DNA of 64,000 nucleotides from Nageia nagi. Lineage: Eukaryota > Pinophyta. How positions within the stretch are numbered: position 1 is the stretch's first letter; every line of letters begins with the position of its first letter. The notes under the pieces were generated by a model, which was not told where the DNA came from, ran no database searches, and was given only the letters and a program-made list of their open reading frames with translations. Position numbers and translations under genes: made by a program. The stretch spans positions 33,976,001 through 34,040,000 of the forward strand of contig JBITNC010000001.1 of assembly GCA_050084985.1 (NCBI GenBank), given 5' to 3'. Shown here piece after piece: positions 1 to 11,450 of the stretch.

Positions 1-746
1 ATTTCTTTATGGTACCTATTTTGTACTATGCTTTTCTAGTTTATATGGATTGAGAGGAATAATAGAATTCTAAAAGTTAAGAACACTTATATTGAGATAA
101 TTTATGAAATATAATGGATATGATTAGCTAAGTTATGTGAAATATGAGAAATGGATAAAAATGATGATGGTTTATGATTGTGATTTTTAATCATAGACTA
201 TTGAAGATATCAGAAGTATAAGAAAGATAAAGGAATTTAGGAACCACTATATGAAGGAAGTTTGAAGATGATTTTCAGTGAGGTAAGTTGAAGAAATATA
301 GTGCTTAATTAATTTTTTTTGGCATAGGCTATATTTGGATAAACTCATAGAACCTTACTAAGATGGAAGTTGTGGTCAAAATTTTGTGAAAAGCTTGTAG
401 TTATTTATAGAACAAATCAATAATTGATGATAATTTTATGCTAATTATTAAGGCATTAAAAGGAATAAAATTTAAAAGTTAGATATTAAAACAAAATATT
501 GTAGGGACCAAAGGTATTTTATAATACATGCTTCTTAAGGAGGTTCATCATGTTAGGATATCCAAAACTTGTTTACTTAATTGGCTAGCAAATTATATTT
601 TAGACTTCAATATGATTGATGATTATTATTTTCAAGTAAATAAATGAAGTTAAAAATAATATTTGACCATTTTAGATCTTTATTCAAGAAATATATTTTT
701 ATTGAATTTTATAGATAGAGAAATATTTTAATATCCTTTCAAAACC

Positions 747-880
747 CTTGGTTTTTAGGACCTATCAAAGTTTTCTTAGAAGTAAATATATATCAATTAA
801 GTATATGAATGATTATTTCTCATATATAATTTAGTTGTATAATAAAATCACAAATCTTATTTTAGTTATATTATGTTCTC
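747..880. repeat. Direct repeat DR1, left copy
   Basis: This stretch matches 2902-3035 in the same orientation with roughly 80% identity by eye. The anchor is the shared core AGGACC(T)ATCAAAGTTTT followed by matching AT-rich sequence. The two copies lie 2.15 kb apart and bracket the F-box pseudogene. The right copy overlaps the tail of a LINE-like relic, so DR1 may be a fragment of a second copy of that element rather than an LTR. I see no TG...CA termini or target duplication. Confidence 0.6.
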
Positions 881-1179
881 TCTTCTATCTTAAAATGATA
901 ATACTTAAAAAAAAAAGAGCAACAACATATGAATATATATTTGCATCCTTCAAATTTAAATAACACTTACAACCTTGATAAAACAAACTATATATTTTTG
1001 AGCATGAATAGATGTTTGTCTACATACTCGTTAAAGTTCTAAAGTAAGAAAATTGAAAAGTACATGAAATTATTGGTATAATATAAAGGAAGGCTCAAAA
1101 ATCATTAAAAATGTTAAGTCAGATACATGGTTTTATATTTTTGGATAATTTTCATGTAAGTTCTTCAAGGGATATGGTT

Positions 1180-2240
1180 CCACTTGTTTAGACTTAGATT
1201 GTATATAAACACCTCAACACTACCAGCATATGTGATATTCTACTCCTACATACTACATATCTCTAAAAATATCATATTCATATACCATGGGTTTGGTCAT
1301 TTTTAAAATTTCCTTCCAGAATGGGTTGGGATGGGAAGGATTTTCAAGTTATCCTATAACTATGTTTATCTATATTTTTTGGAAGAGAAGAAACACTGCT
1401 AAAAATCCACAACCACAACCAACCATCTTGATATAACTAGTATCAAACTTTAGACCAATAAAATGCACCTATGTTAGGAAATCCAAATCCTTCATGCTAT
1501 AATATAAAACACCATACCCATAAGGTTTGCAACAAGTTGGAACAATAAAGAAATCCTTTCCAAAAATAGTTTCCTTTATCTCCCAAACATAAATCTTGGG
1601 ATGCCTCTTCTTTGCAATCCTTTGAGATCATGGTGCAAGAATCTAACACTTCCATATTAATTTCATGGTATATATAACTATTATAATAATACAATCTTCT
1701 ATTACTATTATTACTACTCAATGCAATAACCTTGTAGGCATCTCCATTGCTACCTAGAATGCCGATTATAATAGATTTGGTTATAAACAAGAAAAGAGGA
1801 AGCTTCTTATAAGTTTTTATGAAGAGATTGCATACATACATTTTATATAAACCTCATAAGTTCTTATGTTTGGTGGGATATATATTATCAAATAAGGTGA
1901 TTTTAGAGTTTGATCTTTGGCATATGTTTATTTTATCACATTGGCATTGAAGAGTGATTAAATGAGGAAGATATAGAGTATTCCATGTTGTTGTGATGAA
2001 AGGGTAGTAGTAGGTATAAGGATCATAGTATCCATACAAGTACAAAATTAATAATTGGTATAGGCTTGTTTGGATAATTTTCTATGCATTGAAGAATCTA
2101 GAGAAATACAATAAAGTCTTCAACTCTTTGTACACAATTCTACAATGCCATAGAGTCTATATTAGAAGCCATAAAAATATCTTCTCCATCAATTCCAATG
2201 GAGTACCATTTGAATTTTCTTTTTCTTTCCTACTTTACAT
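1180..2240 (-). pseudogene. F-box/kelch-like protein pseudogene
   Basis: Read on the minus strand, one frame runs from about 2240 to 1497 with only four stops. It starts with an F-box-like segment at about 2215-2085 (TPLELMEKIFLWLL, then TLWHCRIVYKELKTLL). Next come a VCN...TYKKLP segment (about 1823-1793) and GDAYKVIALSS (about 1750-1715), an arrangement typical of plant F-box proteins with a kelch-type C-terminal half. Further on, in other frames, are FWKEILKM (about 1320) and VFIYNLSLNKWNHIP (about 1230-1185), which resembles a kelch blade. Total length is about 350 codons, normal for this family. F-box proteins recruit substrates to SCF ubiquitin ligases. The putative start codon is followed at once by TAA, there are internal TAG, TAG and TGA codons, and frameshifts occur after 1497, so it is not functional. 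I cannot name an orthologue. I see no introns. Confidence 0.62.
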
Positions 2241-2889
2241 GGCATTACAAGTAGATTTTCTACAAATTCATATCTTTTATGCAAATTAAGGCAATCCTAA
2301 AAAAGTAACAATTATATGCATTTTAATGTAATGATCAATATTCCATTGAGTGAGTGTCCCTTGGACCTTTGTTGCTTTGACATTTTATTTTCATCCAATG
2401 CCATGCTAGCCAAAACTCCCTTTCTAATGAGCATCCTCTATTGTTCATTCAAGAACTCCCTCAATCTACATTCGTTGCATTACTAGCTTCCCACAAATCA
2501 TGTCATGTATGATCGGGCAGGTGTCACATGCTCTTCACTTAGACAACATGTGTTATTGTTGAATCTCACAACCAATGATGGTGTATACCTCACATAGTAC
2601 TTTCAAAACTAATAGTGATAGTACACCATTTAAGGTTAATGGTACACGTTGTTTGTGTTTGATAATGGTGGTGTACATTGCTATAAGGAAAATATATGAA
2701 TTTAAATAATAAATAATGAATTTTTAATAAACCACCTATACCATCTTGAGGAAAACATATTTCTCATTATCTATCCCACAATTTTTAATGATTTTTTTTA
2801 ACTTACATAATAATAAAATAAAATAATATTATTCATAAATATTTTTATTGAATTATATTTTAATATATCATAAAATCAATGTTATATCT
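2241..2889. other. No gene seen (upstream side of the F-box pseudogene)
   Basis: This is the 5' side of the minus-strand F-box relic and may include its former promoter. It is less AT-rich at 2340-2690 than its surroundings and contains the repeated word GGTGTA(C/T). I found no convincing coding frame or RNA gene. Confidence 0.4.
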
Positions 2890-3302
2890 AGATAAACAAA
2901 TCTTTAGTTTGTAGGACCTGTCAAAGTTTTTCTAGAAGTACATATATATCTATTAAGTATTTGAATGATTATTTATCACATAATTAAGTTCTATAATAAA
3001 AAATTCAAGTTTATTTTAATTTTCTTAGTTTAAGAATTCATGGATCAAGTCGTAATTAGAGATACATTTGTAGATTTATCTAATATATTTGTAGATTGGA
3101 CAAAAAAAAGAGAGAAAATGAGTCTTATCTTCTATGAAATTTACATTACATAACTTACAATTATTTTATCCCATGGTGTTTTACATATTGTTCATCTACC
3201 AATTTCACTATATTATTCATGTGAATTAGTTCTTAAGTTTATGATTGCAAGTTTCTTTTTGAAACTATTAATATTATGTAGATAGGGTGGAGGTTCAAGT
3301 TC
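2890..3302 (-). pseudogene. LINE-like protein, C-terminal Cys/His domain (downstream part of a split relic)
   Basis: On the minus strand, just left of TE1, the reading contains FKKKLAIINLRTNSHE (about 3260-3210), EIGR and CKTPWDK (about 3190-3160). After a one-base frame slip it contains CKLCNVNFIEDKTHF and CPIYKYIR (about 3146-3072). The spacing C-x2-C ... (E)D-x2-HF-x4-CP-x-Y is the pattern seen downstream of the reverse transcriptase domain in many LINE-type polyproteins. The region has stops and a frameshift. Its upstream portion lies across TE1 at 15113-15400 in the same orientation. The family assignment comes from the motif only; a Penelope-like or other retroelement is possible. Confidence 0.45.
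2902..3035. repeat. Direct repeat DR1, right copy
   Basis: This is the second copy of the repeat at 747-880. It lies within the distal end of the LINE-like relic (minus strand), so the pair could mark two decayed copies of that element in the same orientation. Confidence 0.6.
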
Positions 3303-3307
3303 GGATT
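3303..3307. repeat. Target site duplication of TE1 (left)
   Basis: GGATT precedes the left LTR. The identical GGATT follows the right LTR at 15113-15117. A 5 bp duplication is the normal footprint of a Ty3/gypsy integrase. Confidence 0.88.
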
Positions 3308-3903
3308 TGTCACAGCCCAAATCCACTCTAGATTTCCCTTGGTGTGTTTTGTTTTGGTTTGAGTGTGAAATGAGACATTGACTATATATTGCTCAGATAA
3401 AATGCTTGATATGCTTTTATTTGTTTGTTTAAGTTATGAAATCCTAGATAAGGATAATGATTGATTATCCTACCTATATGTACATGTTACTGCTGCAAGT
3501 GATTTTGTGATGTGTGAGTGATAGTTAATGGAAGGTAGGATGCTCTTGAATGTTTTAGAAATGAATGATTAACAATGATTCTAATGATTACATAAGATTG
3601 AGACACTAGGATAGCTGGGTAAGTGGTTGCATACATACATAACAACATGTGGCAAGATAAGCTCCCTAGGATTGTTGATGTGTGTTTATTATTGCCTAGT
3701 TATGTTCTTTAATTAAGTTGAAAATATTATTTTTTGCCTTTAAGGATTTCCAAGGATGTTAGTATAATTATTTAAGGAATCCTAATAATTAATATTAGTG
3801 AGTAAAGATAATTAAGGGAACTAACTAGGGAGGAAAAAGGTAAAGCTTAATTATTTAAATATATGTAATTAAGTATTTTGTAAGAATATGTATGTATTAC
3901 TTC

Positions 3904-3935
3904 TTAATTATTAATTAAGATTAATTAATAATTAA
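3904..3935. other. Perfect AT palindrome in TE1 5' LTR
   Basis: TTAATTATTAATTAA is followed by GA and then its exact reverse complement, giving a 15 bp stem with a 2 nt loop. The same structure is kept at 12096-12127 in the other LTR, with GG as the loop. It lies about 400 bp upstream of the TATA box. Confidence 0.8.
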
Positions 3936-4328
3936 TAATAGGAATCCCTAACATTAAATATTATTTATTCATTTAACTCAAAATAAATAAATAAAGCTAG
4001 ATGAGTTTTGATTGGTTGATTGATAAAGGCTAGAGTTAACTAGACCTTTAAGATATTAATTATAATTAAATAATATTGATTTTACCTAATTGGCATAAGA
4101 TGTCTCAATTTATAGCTATTGTGTCCTCGTTGCTAGTTAGGTGTACTAGTTATAAGTTGAGGTGTGCCAATGTTAAGTTATGGTGTGCCAATGGAACTTA
4201 GTCCATTGGGGTTTTGATTGATGACTAAGTGGGTAGATATTCTCACTTTGGAATTAACTCCCACTCACTTGAGTTCAAGTGGTGTTGTCACTTCCCATTA
4301 ATTTCTAGGCCTAGCCTTAGTTGAAAAC

Positions 4329-4337
4329 TATAAATAG
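4329..4337 (+). promoter_or_regulatory. TATA box of TE1 5' LTR
   Basis: TATAAATAG is a close match to a plant core promoter TATA box and is identical in the 3' LTR (12519-12527). Transcription would start about 30 bp downstream, making the U3 region about 1.05 kb and R-U5 about 2.6 kb. Confidence 0.6.
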
Positions 4338-6940
4338 AACCCTAGGGTGGAGCTTTTGGTCATTCTTGTTTTTCATATATTTTGGAGTAGCAAAATTCTA
4401 CAATTTTTGGAGCTAGAGGTCCTTTGATGATTACGGGATTAGGTTGAGGTTGGCCCTTATATTTTATTGCTTCTCCATATTTTATTCTGTGAAAGTTTTA
4501 TTTTATCAATAGTGTGTTTATAAAATAATAGTCTTGGTTTTATTTGTAAATGATTTCTTTTACCTTCTTGTATTACTAAAATTTGATTGGTTGAGGATTT
4601 AGTTTGTACCTTGTATGCTCCCTTTAAAGGTATAGTGGTTTTGAAATTCATGTATAATTTTGGTTATAGGTTTCATGTTTTTACAATAGGCTCTTAAGGT
4701 TAAAATCCTTAGTATTACCTTTGGGCTGGGTGCATAGATAATCAAAAACATTATTTATATTAGTAACTCCTTTTATACCTTCTCTATTTGTAATTTTTCT
4801 CATTAGTTCAAACCTACCTAGAAACCTATGCAAGGAATATTTCCTTGAGATAAAAGGTTTATCTTAGAATCTTGTAATCCTTGCAAAACTTTATGTTAAA
4901 CCTTTTTTTTTTTAAATATGGTTAAGGGAGGTATTTAATATGTTTAAGGGCTTAAAAATCCTTTTCCAGCCCAATGTAGGGAAAATAGGCCATTATGGCC
5001 AACATAGGGGTAGGAGTGGGTGGGTAAGGGACCTACATGAGTCTTGGGGCTCTCCCAAGCCCACATGAAGCCCTTAGCCTCCTCTCCCATACTACCCTCT
5101 TTAAACCAAGTTTGGGGGAGATGTGGGGCTATGGGAGCCCATGTCATTCCCCTATGACTCCATTGTACTCCTTGTTATTATGCTTGGTGGGTATTGTAAA
5201 CCATGCACTTCGATTTTCACCTTATGTTTGTGCTTACCTAAATTTCATTTACATGCAAGCCTTGGGTTGGATAGGATAATGCAAGTTTATGTGTTATGGA
5301 GATATTAAATATCTTCTTGTTTTCTTGTTATTTTAATTTTGTTAATTAACAAAAAAGAGAATATAATTCTAAATTAAAATAAGATTTATTTCTAATTTAG
5401 AATTAGATACAAGTTATGGTTATTTGAAATGACAATTGTGGTTATTTTTTAATATATGGTTCTTTTATTTTAAAATATAGGAGTAATATTTTAAAATAGG
5501 GAATGTAATATTATTTTTTTTAATATAAATAGATATTTTTAATAATGTGGTATCATTTTAAAATAAGGTTGTATTTTTAAAATGGATTTGAAGTTATTAT
5601 TTTTGGATATTGTATTCAAAAATAGAGTTTGATTATTTGTTTTAAAATAAGAGTATATTTTAAAATAATGTTGCAAGTGTTTTAGGATATTGTATTTTGT
5701 TCTAAAATAGAGTTTAATTAGTTATCAAAAAAATGGATTGGATGTTTGAAATAAAGTTGTTTGTTTTAAAATGTGAGTCGACATTTTAGAATTCCTAGAG
5801 TTGTTGGAATGTTTCTTTAAAAGTGGCAAAGCATGTAGTTGCATTTTTGTGGAAACCCAAGACTATGTCTGATCCAACCATTCTTGAGCTACTATCCATC
5901 CTAAAGAAGCAAGCCTTTTTCAAATTGTGAGAAAGGAGGTTATCAAATTATTTCCATGAGATTTAAATGTATTGTACTTAATATTTGATTTGTGAAAAAA
6001 ATAAATAGCAAGGTCGTTGTTGTAAAATGTGACAAGAATTATTACTTGATTATTTGGGATGATTGTACTATTATGATTATTATACAAAGTTGATCTTTTG
6101 ATATTGTCAAAGATTAGTCTTTAAGAGGTTAAGTGATATTCTTTTATTAAAGAGTAGTTTAGTAAATAGATTACCTTACTCAAATGTGATATTGCTTCGT
6201 ATTTCACAACACCTCTTTGATTTGAAAAGTTCACATTATATGATGATGCTTACTTAAATATGATGATGCTTATAATTATTTGATACTTTATGGATAATTA
6301 TTATGATTGATTTGAAAATCTCATATTGTATGCAAAATACTATGTTGCTAGGACCTAACTTCTCTTGTTTATGAGTAATGTCTTTATTTGGGAATGGGTT
6401 ATCTTGGGTTTTGCTAGGTTTTCCTTTAATGTTTTAACCTAAGTGTAGACCTAGCCCCAAGTTATAAGTAAAGCATAACTATTCATTATGGGATGTGGAT
6501 TTATCTTCAAGTGAGTTAGGCTAAGATAAATTAGGAAATCCTTGTGGTTGAATGGACCACAGAGTATTAAATTGCCTTGATATGATGATGGTAGGAAATA
6601 CAAGGAGGTATGTGGTACCATTAGGAAGTCACTATGTTCATTAAAACATACAAAGGCAAGCCATGTGAAGTTATTTAATGGGTAGGTTAAATAATGGGAA
6701 ATGGTAATAAGTCAGTAAAGAGTCTAGAATCATGAATGATTTAGCTTAAAACAATACTAATAATATTGTGAACAATAATTCATTGCATTCTCAAGTAGCT
6801 TCCAAATTCAAAATAGATTGCATTTAAATTACTTATTTTATTTACTTAGATGAAAAAAATTATGCTCACCTCTCAATTGTATGGGATGGGTGTTATAGTG
6901 ATGTTCCTATGTGTTTTTGTTGAAATAGGGTCGTTATAGT

Positions 6941-6953
6941 TGGTATCAAAGCC
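6941..6953 (+). promoter_or_regulatory. TE1 primer binding site (initiator tRNA-Met type)
   Basis: TGGTATCAAAGCC starts two bases after the 5' LTR. It differs at one base from TGGTATCAGAGCC, the usual plant site complementary to the 3' end of initiator tRNA-Met. Confidence 0.85.
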
Positions 6954-7037
6954 TAGGTTGTAGGCTTTCTCTTGTTATGTAAAAAAAAAAGAAGAAAATA
7001 ATCCTAAAACTATCCTTATTATCTTGTGCTTAGGAAT

Positions 7038-8150
7038 ATGCCACCTCGAATACATCATGATTATGTTAGAAAAACTAGTAATTCCCATATTGCATATGGT
7101 ACACAAGGGAACAACCTTGATGATATCAATGTAGGATTGAATCTTGAATTGGTAACCATTATCCAAAACTTGCAATATAAATCAACCCAACAAGAGGAAT
7201 TGATTCAAAAATAGGTTGTAGAAATAGAATTCCTCTAGGATAGTGACATGCAACTTGTTGTTGAGCTAGTGATAGCTTCAAATATTAGTAAGGATCTCAA
7301 AAGGATACCTGCTATTGAGTTCCTTAGGGAGGAGGATGGGGATATAGCCAAGGCATGGTTAAGGAAATTTCATACCCATTTTGATACTATAAATTACACT
7401 TCCAACTAGAAAGCTATGTGGGTAGTTCTTCTTCTAAGAGGGTATGCACTAGCATTGTGGGAAGGTCTACTTGCTGAAAGAAAGGTCTTAGCTAAACATG
7501 TACCTTGGGAAGATTTTGAGAAAGTTTTTAAGAAAAGGTACATTTTTGAAATGTTCGAGTTAGAAAAGTGGGATGAGTTGGATAGGCTTCGATAGAGAAT
7601 TCACACAGTATATGAGTATCATCATGCCTTCATCAGATTATTAAAGTATGTGCCTAAAATTTTAAATAGCTCCAAAAAGAAGGTGCATAAGTTCATGAGT
7701 GGTTTAGATCATGAAATTCATATTACTATGAACTTTCTTGTACCAAAAACACTTTAGAAAGCTTATGAGTTATCTAAATAGAGTGAAAATAATGTTAGGT
7801 TCAAGAGGAATCCTAAAACTAGTGCTCTAGAGGTAGGAAACTTTGAGAAATGAAAGGCTACCCTAGGAAATGATCAACATATTAAGAAATAAAAGAGGTA
7901 CCTCCAAGGAATCAAAAATCTAGTAAAATTCATGATGGGTTTTAGTAAAGAGGAAATTCTCAAAGGAATGATAATGGTAGTAATCAGGGTTAGCAGCATT
8001 AGTAACAATAACCTCAATAAGGTAACTATATGCCAAAAGATTAAAGTCAAGGGAAGGTACCTAAAAATAGATGTTATAACTATGGTGGAGCTCACTTTGC
8101 CAACAAATGTCTAAATCACTTCAATGCTCAAAATGGAGAAACAATTCATA
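7038..8150 (+). pseudogene. gag: TE1 gag (capsid/nucleocapsid) relic
   Basis: The likely start is the ATG at 7038 (MPPRIHHDY), a usual beginning for plant gypsy gag. The first stop is a TAG at 7213. A retrotransposon gag core follows, with AKAWLRKFHTHFDT (about 7350) and ALWEGLLAERKVL (about 7450). A zinc knuckle remnant lies at about 8070-8113 and reads CYNYGGAHFANKC, where the second Cys of CX2CX4HX4C has become Tyr. Gag packages the element RNA into virus-like particles in the cytoplasm. Several TAG codons interrupt it. Confidence 0.8.
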
Positions 8151-8189
8151 AGATCAATGCTACAATAGGAAAAGAACCTTTTGAGACTC

Positions 8190-8420
8190 AAGCAACACCA
8201 TTGATGATACAAGGTAAGATTTTTGGTTCTAAGGTTGACATACTTATTGATAGTGGTGCTACAAATAGCTTTATTTCTACTCATATTTTGGATAAACTAT
8301 CAGAAACTCTAAGGATTTTAGAAGAAGGGTGAAAGGTCAAGTTCGGGTCAGCATAAACCCATACAATAGCCAAGTATTATCCAAACATAGAAGTAACCTT
8401 GCCTATAGGAAGTACTCAAG
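8190..8420 (+). pseudogene. pol: TE1 aspartic protease relic
   Basis: LIDSGATNSFIS (about 8245-8280) is the catalytic DSGA motif of a retroviral-type aspartic protease, which cleaves the gag-pol polyprotein. The motif is intact, but a TGA follows at about 8330. It lies between the zinc knuckle and the RT, as expected. Confidence 0.8.
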
Positions 8421-8689
8421 TAACCTTGTTTGTTGCTCCTCTTCAATCTTTATAAATCATATTAGGTATGGATTGGTTGAAAAACCATGGAGCTTAGGTG
8501 AACTTTGAGGAAAGATGGATAGATTTTAGGGATGAAAAAGGGATTTATCAGAAACTCTTTTATCAAAGGAAACCCTTTAAACCTTGACTCTTATCAGCTT
8601 TGCAATTATCAAAGGTCATTCAAAAAAGAAGTATGATTTTTGCTATGAAAATAAAGGATCTAGAGGAAGATTAAATAGAGGAAGGAATA

Positions 8690-9330
8690 CTTAGGGAGCA
8701 TCCAATCCTACAAGAATACAAAGATATCTTTCCAAAGGAACTTCTAAGTATGCCTCCAAGAAGAAAGTTTGATTTCTCTATTGACTTGGTTCTAGGAGCA
8801 AAACCTATATCTAGGACACCTTATAGGATGACCACTATTGAAATGGAAGAGCTAAAAGTTTAGTTAAATGAGTTATTGGAAAAAGGTCTTATCCAACCTA
8901 GCACATCACCATGGGGAGCACCAATCTTGTTTGTTAAGAAAAAGGATGGGTCATTGAGGCTTTGCATAGATTAAAAAATGTTAAACAAGGTAACTATAAA
9001 GAAATGTTATCTTTTACCAAGGATAGATGATATTTTTGATCAACTAAAAGGGGCATGTATATTATCTAAGTTAGATCTAAGGTAAATTTAACACCAATTG
9101 AGAGTAAAGGATTTTGATACCCATAAAATTGCATTTAAAACTCTATATATACACTAGGAGTTTACAATTTTACCTTTCAATCTTACCAATACTCCTACAT
9201 CCTTCATGAACTTGATGAATAGTGTATTCTGAGAATACCTTGAAAAATTTATCTTAGTCTTACTAGATGACATATTAATTTATTCACAATCAAAAGAGGA
9301 GCATGATCATCATCTCAAGGCAGTCATGGG
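8690..9330 (+). pseudogene. pol: TE1 reverse transcriptase relic
   Basis: Recognisable blocks in order are [12 protein letters not shown] (about 8890), [14 protein letters not shown] (about 8930), LSKLDLR (about 9065), FNLTNTPTSFMNLMN (about 9177) and the catalytic LLDD at 9260-9271 followed by ILIYSQSKEEH. The active-site aspartates are intact. Stops occur at several places, including TAG at a normal Gln position near 8862 and TGA near 9230, so no full-length enzyme is encoded. Confidence 0.85.
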
Positions 9331-10100
9331 AATTCTAAGAAGGAATCAATTATATGCTAAGATGAGCAAATGTGAGTTTTATGTACCTCAAGTGCAATAC
9401 TTGGGACACATTATCTCTAGTGAAGGCATTGAAGTAGACCCATCAAAAATTGAGGCAATAATGAGTTGGCCCCCACCAAAGAATATTAGTGAAATAAGAA
9501 GTTTCATGGGTCTAGAAGGATATTACAGATGTTTTGTCAATAACTTCTCTAGAGTTGATTTCCCATTACCCAACTACAAAAGAAATAAAATAAGCTTTTA
9601 TGTACTGAAAAGTGTGATCAAGCTTTTGCTACTCTCAAACAAAGGCTTACAATGGCACCTATACTTATAATTCCAAACCCACATGGATCTTTTGTTGTCT
9701 GCACAAATGCTTCTAAGGAAGGATTAAAAGGAGTATTAATGCAAGATGGTGTAATAGTGGCCTTTGAGTCTAAGAAACTTAAGGATCATGAAGGAAGTAT
9801 TCAACTTATGATTTGGAGTTAGTTGCAATTGTTCATGCCTTCAAATTTTAGAGACATTATTTGTTAGGAAAACCATTTGAACTTATATCTAATCACCAAA
9901 GTCTCATATATATCTTCACTTAGCCATATTTAAATGCTAGAAAAAGAAGATGGTTGGAACTCCTTGTTGAGTATGATTTTGGTATTGAGTATATAAAAGG
10001 GAAGGAAAATAAGGTAATTGATGCTCTAAATCATAGGAAACATATTGCATCTATAATATTAGGTCATACTAACCTTATTGATAAAATATGAGAACTCCAA
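9331..10100 (+). pseudogene. pol: TE1 RT connection and RNase H relic
   Basis: The connection is open from 9326 to 9670 (KMSKCEFYVPQVQYLGHIIS, PSKIEAIMSWPPPKN, RSFMGLEGYYRCFV) and matches the end of a gypsy RT. RNase H follows. SFVVCTNASKEGLKGVLMQD (about 9690) has Asn where the first catalytic Asp is expected. A later block is EYIKGKENKVIDAL (about 9985-10030). RNase H removes the RNA strand after first-strand synthesis. Frameshifts and stops are present after 9670. Confidence 0.78.
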
Positions 10101-10229
10101 GATCAGGATTATCATTACCAAATAATTAGAAGAGAACTTGTTAAAAAGCCACACAAGATGTAGAATTTTTGTTAATAAGGAAGGTGGTCTCCTTTGTTAT
10201 AAATATAGATTGGTAATTCCTAAAGAGAG

Positions 10230-11330
10230 AAATATGAGGAATATTATTCTTTGGTAATCACACCACACCCTTACTCTACCCACCCTAGTGGGGAAAAAAT
10301 GAGAGAAAACATGAAAAAGCAATTTTTCTAGCTAAGAATGAAGAGAGACATAATTGGCTATGTCTCTAAGTGTCTAGAATGCCAAAAAGTGAAGGCAAAA
10401 CATAGGAATCCAACAAGAAAACTCTATCTACATAATATCCCTACATAGAAATGGAAAAAATTTCTATGGATTTTATTATCAGATTACCAAAAACCAAGTT
10501 TCAACATGATGTTATCCTAGTGGGTTGTTGATAAATTGAACAAGGTAGCTCATTTCATACTTGGAAATATAACTGATGATGCTCTAGCAATTGCTAGTAA
10601 GTTTGCAAGGGAGATCATTCGATTACATGGTTTCCTAAAGGAGATAGTCTCCAATAAAGACTTAAGGCTTACTTCCAAATTTTGGAAGAGTTTGCATAAA
10701 GTTGTGGGTACTAAGTTAAACATTAGTTTAGCTTGTCATTCAAAAATAGATGGACAAATTGAGGAAGATATTCTTAGGATGTCTTGTATTGATCACCCTA
10801 CCAAATGGGAAGATTACCTGCACTTAGTTGAGTTCTCCTATAATAATGGCTATCACTCATCTTTGGGAATGGCACCTTTTGAAGCCTTATATGGGTGAAG
10901 ATGTAGGAATCCTCTCTCTTGGGATAACCTTTAAGACCGATTTATGGTCAAAAATGATACTACAAGAGAGATGGTGGAGCAGCTTAAGGGAATTCAACAA
11001 AGGTTAAAGGAAGTTACAGATCAATAAAAAAGCTATGCTAATCTAGAAAGGACACCAAGGGAATTCTCCATTGGTGATAAATTCTTTATAAGGGTTAAAC
11101 CTAAAAAAAAGTACCATCAAGTTTCCAAGTTAGCACCAAGATATGTCATTCCATTCTTTATCTTAGATAAGATTAGTTTAGTCAACTATAGGCATGAACT
11201 TTCACCTAACCTATCTAAGATCCATGACTCCTTCCATGTTTCCTTGTTATATGTATCTACTTTACAGATGGAGGACCAATTGGCTATGGAGGTGCATCCA
11301 TTTTGATTTCATGAAATATGTACTATGAAG
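10230..11330 (+). pseudogene. pol: TE1 integrase relic
   Basis: The zinc-binding and core regions are readable: RDIIGYVSKCLECQKVKAKH (about 10345), then WKKFLWILLS (about 10450). An open stretch follows at 10536-10898, with VSNKDLRLTSKFW, DGQIEEDILRM and LVEFSYNNGYHSSLGMAPFE. The block that normally reads SDRD reads SNKD. The C-terminal SH3-like part continues to about 11290 (FHVSLLY). Integrase inserts the DNA copy into the genome. Confidence 0.8.
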
Positions 11331-11335
11331 CTTTG

Positions 11336-11450
11336 AAATTGCATGGTGGACCAATGTCATGTCCAGTGGGACAAATACTTTGAAAATAATTCCACATGGG
11401 AAGATGTGGAAAGCATGAAAAAACTATTTCCTTTTTTGTTTGAAAAGTAA
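11336..11450 (+). pseudogene. pol: TE1 chromodomain-like C-terminus
   Basis: The frame MVDQCHVQWDKYFENNSTWE, then DVESMKKLFPFLFEK, ends in TAA at about 11450. The pattern VxW...STWE...FP matches the C-terminal half of chromovirus chromodomains, which bind histone marks and steer insertion into heterochromatin. The N-terminal strand of the domain is poorly preserved. Confidence 0.65.

Larger units (their letters stand above)
3308..6938 (+). repeat. TE1 5' LTR (3,631 bp)
   Basis: It starts TGTCACAGCCC and ends at GTTATA, where the right LTR has GTTACA, so the terminal CA has become TA. At 3.6 kb it is very long for an LTR. It contains a TATA box, a strong AT palindrome, a GC-richer island at about 4965-5175 and a stretch of repeated TTTTAAAATA words at about 5450-5790. 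All of these recur in the right LTR. Apparent open frames inside it, such as those in the GC-rich island, are not conserved as proteins. Confidence 0.9.

Noticed and set aside
1854-2045. Separate small Tyr-rich protein
   Set aside because: It is in frame with the F-box segment upstream and the VCN segment downstream, so it is one part of the F-box pseudogene.
4457-4651. Minus-strand 64-codon frame repeated at 12647-12841
   Set aside because: It recurs only because both TE1 LTRs contain it. It lies in transcribed leader sequence on the opposite strand and has no recognisable domain.
4944-5308. Overlapping open frames on both strands in the GC-richer part of the TE1 LTR
   Set aside because: The matching part of the other LTR (about 13138-13390) has different frames and stops. 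They are by-products of local composition, not genes.
6941-6953. tRNA gene similarity at the primer sites (also 40848, 49706, 54202)
   Set aside because: Only the 12-13 bases complementary to the tRNA 3' end are present; these are retrotransposon primer sites, not tRNA genes. No tRNA or rRNA gene was seen.
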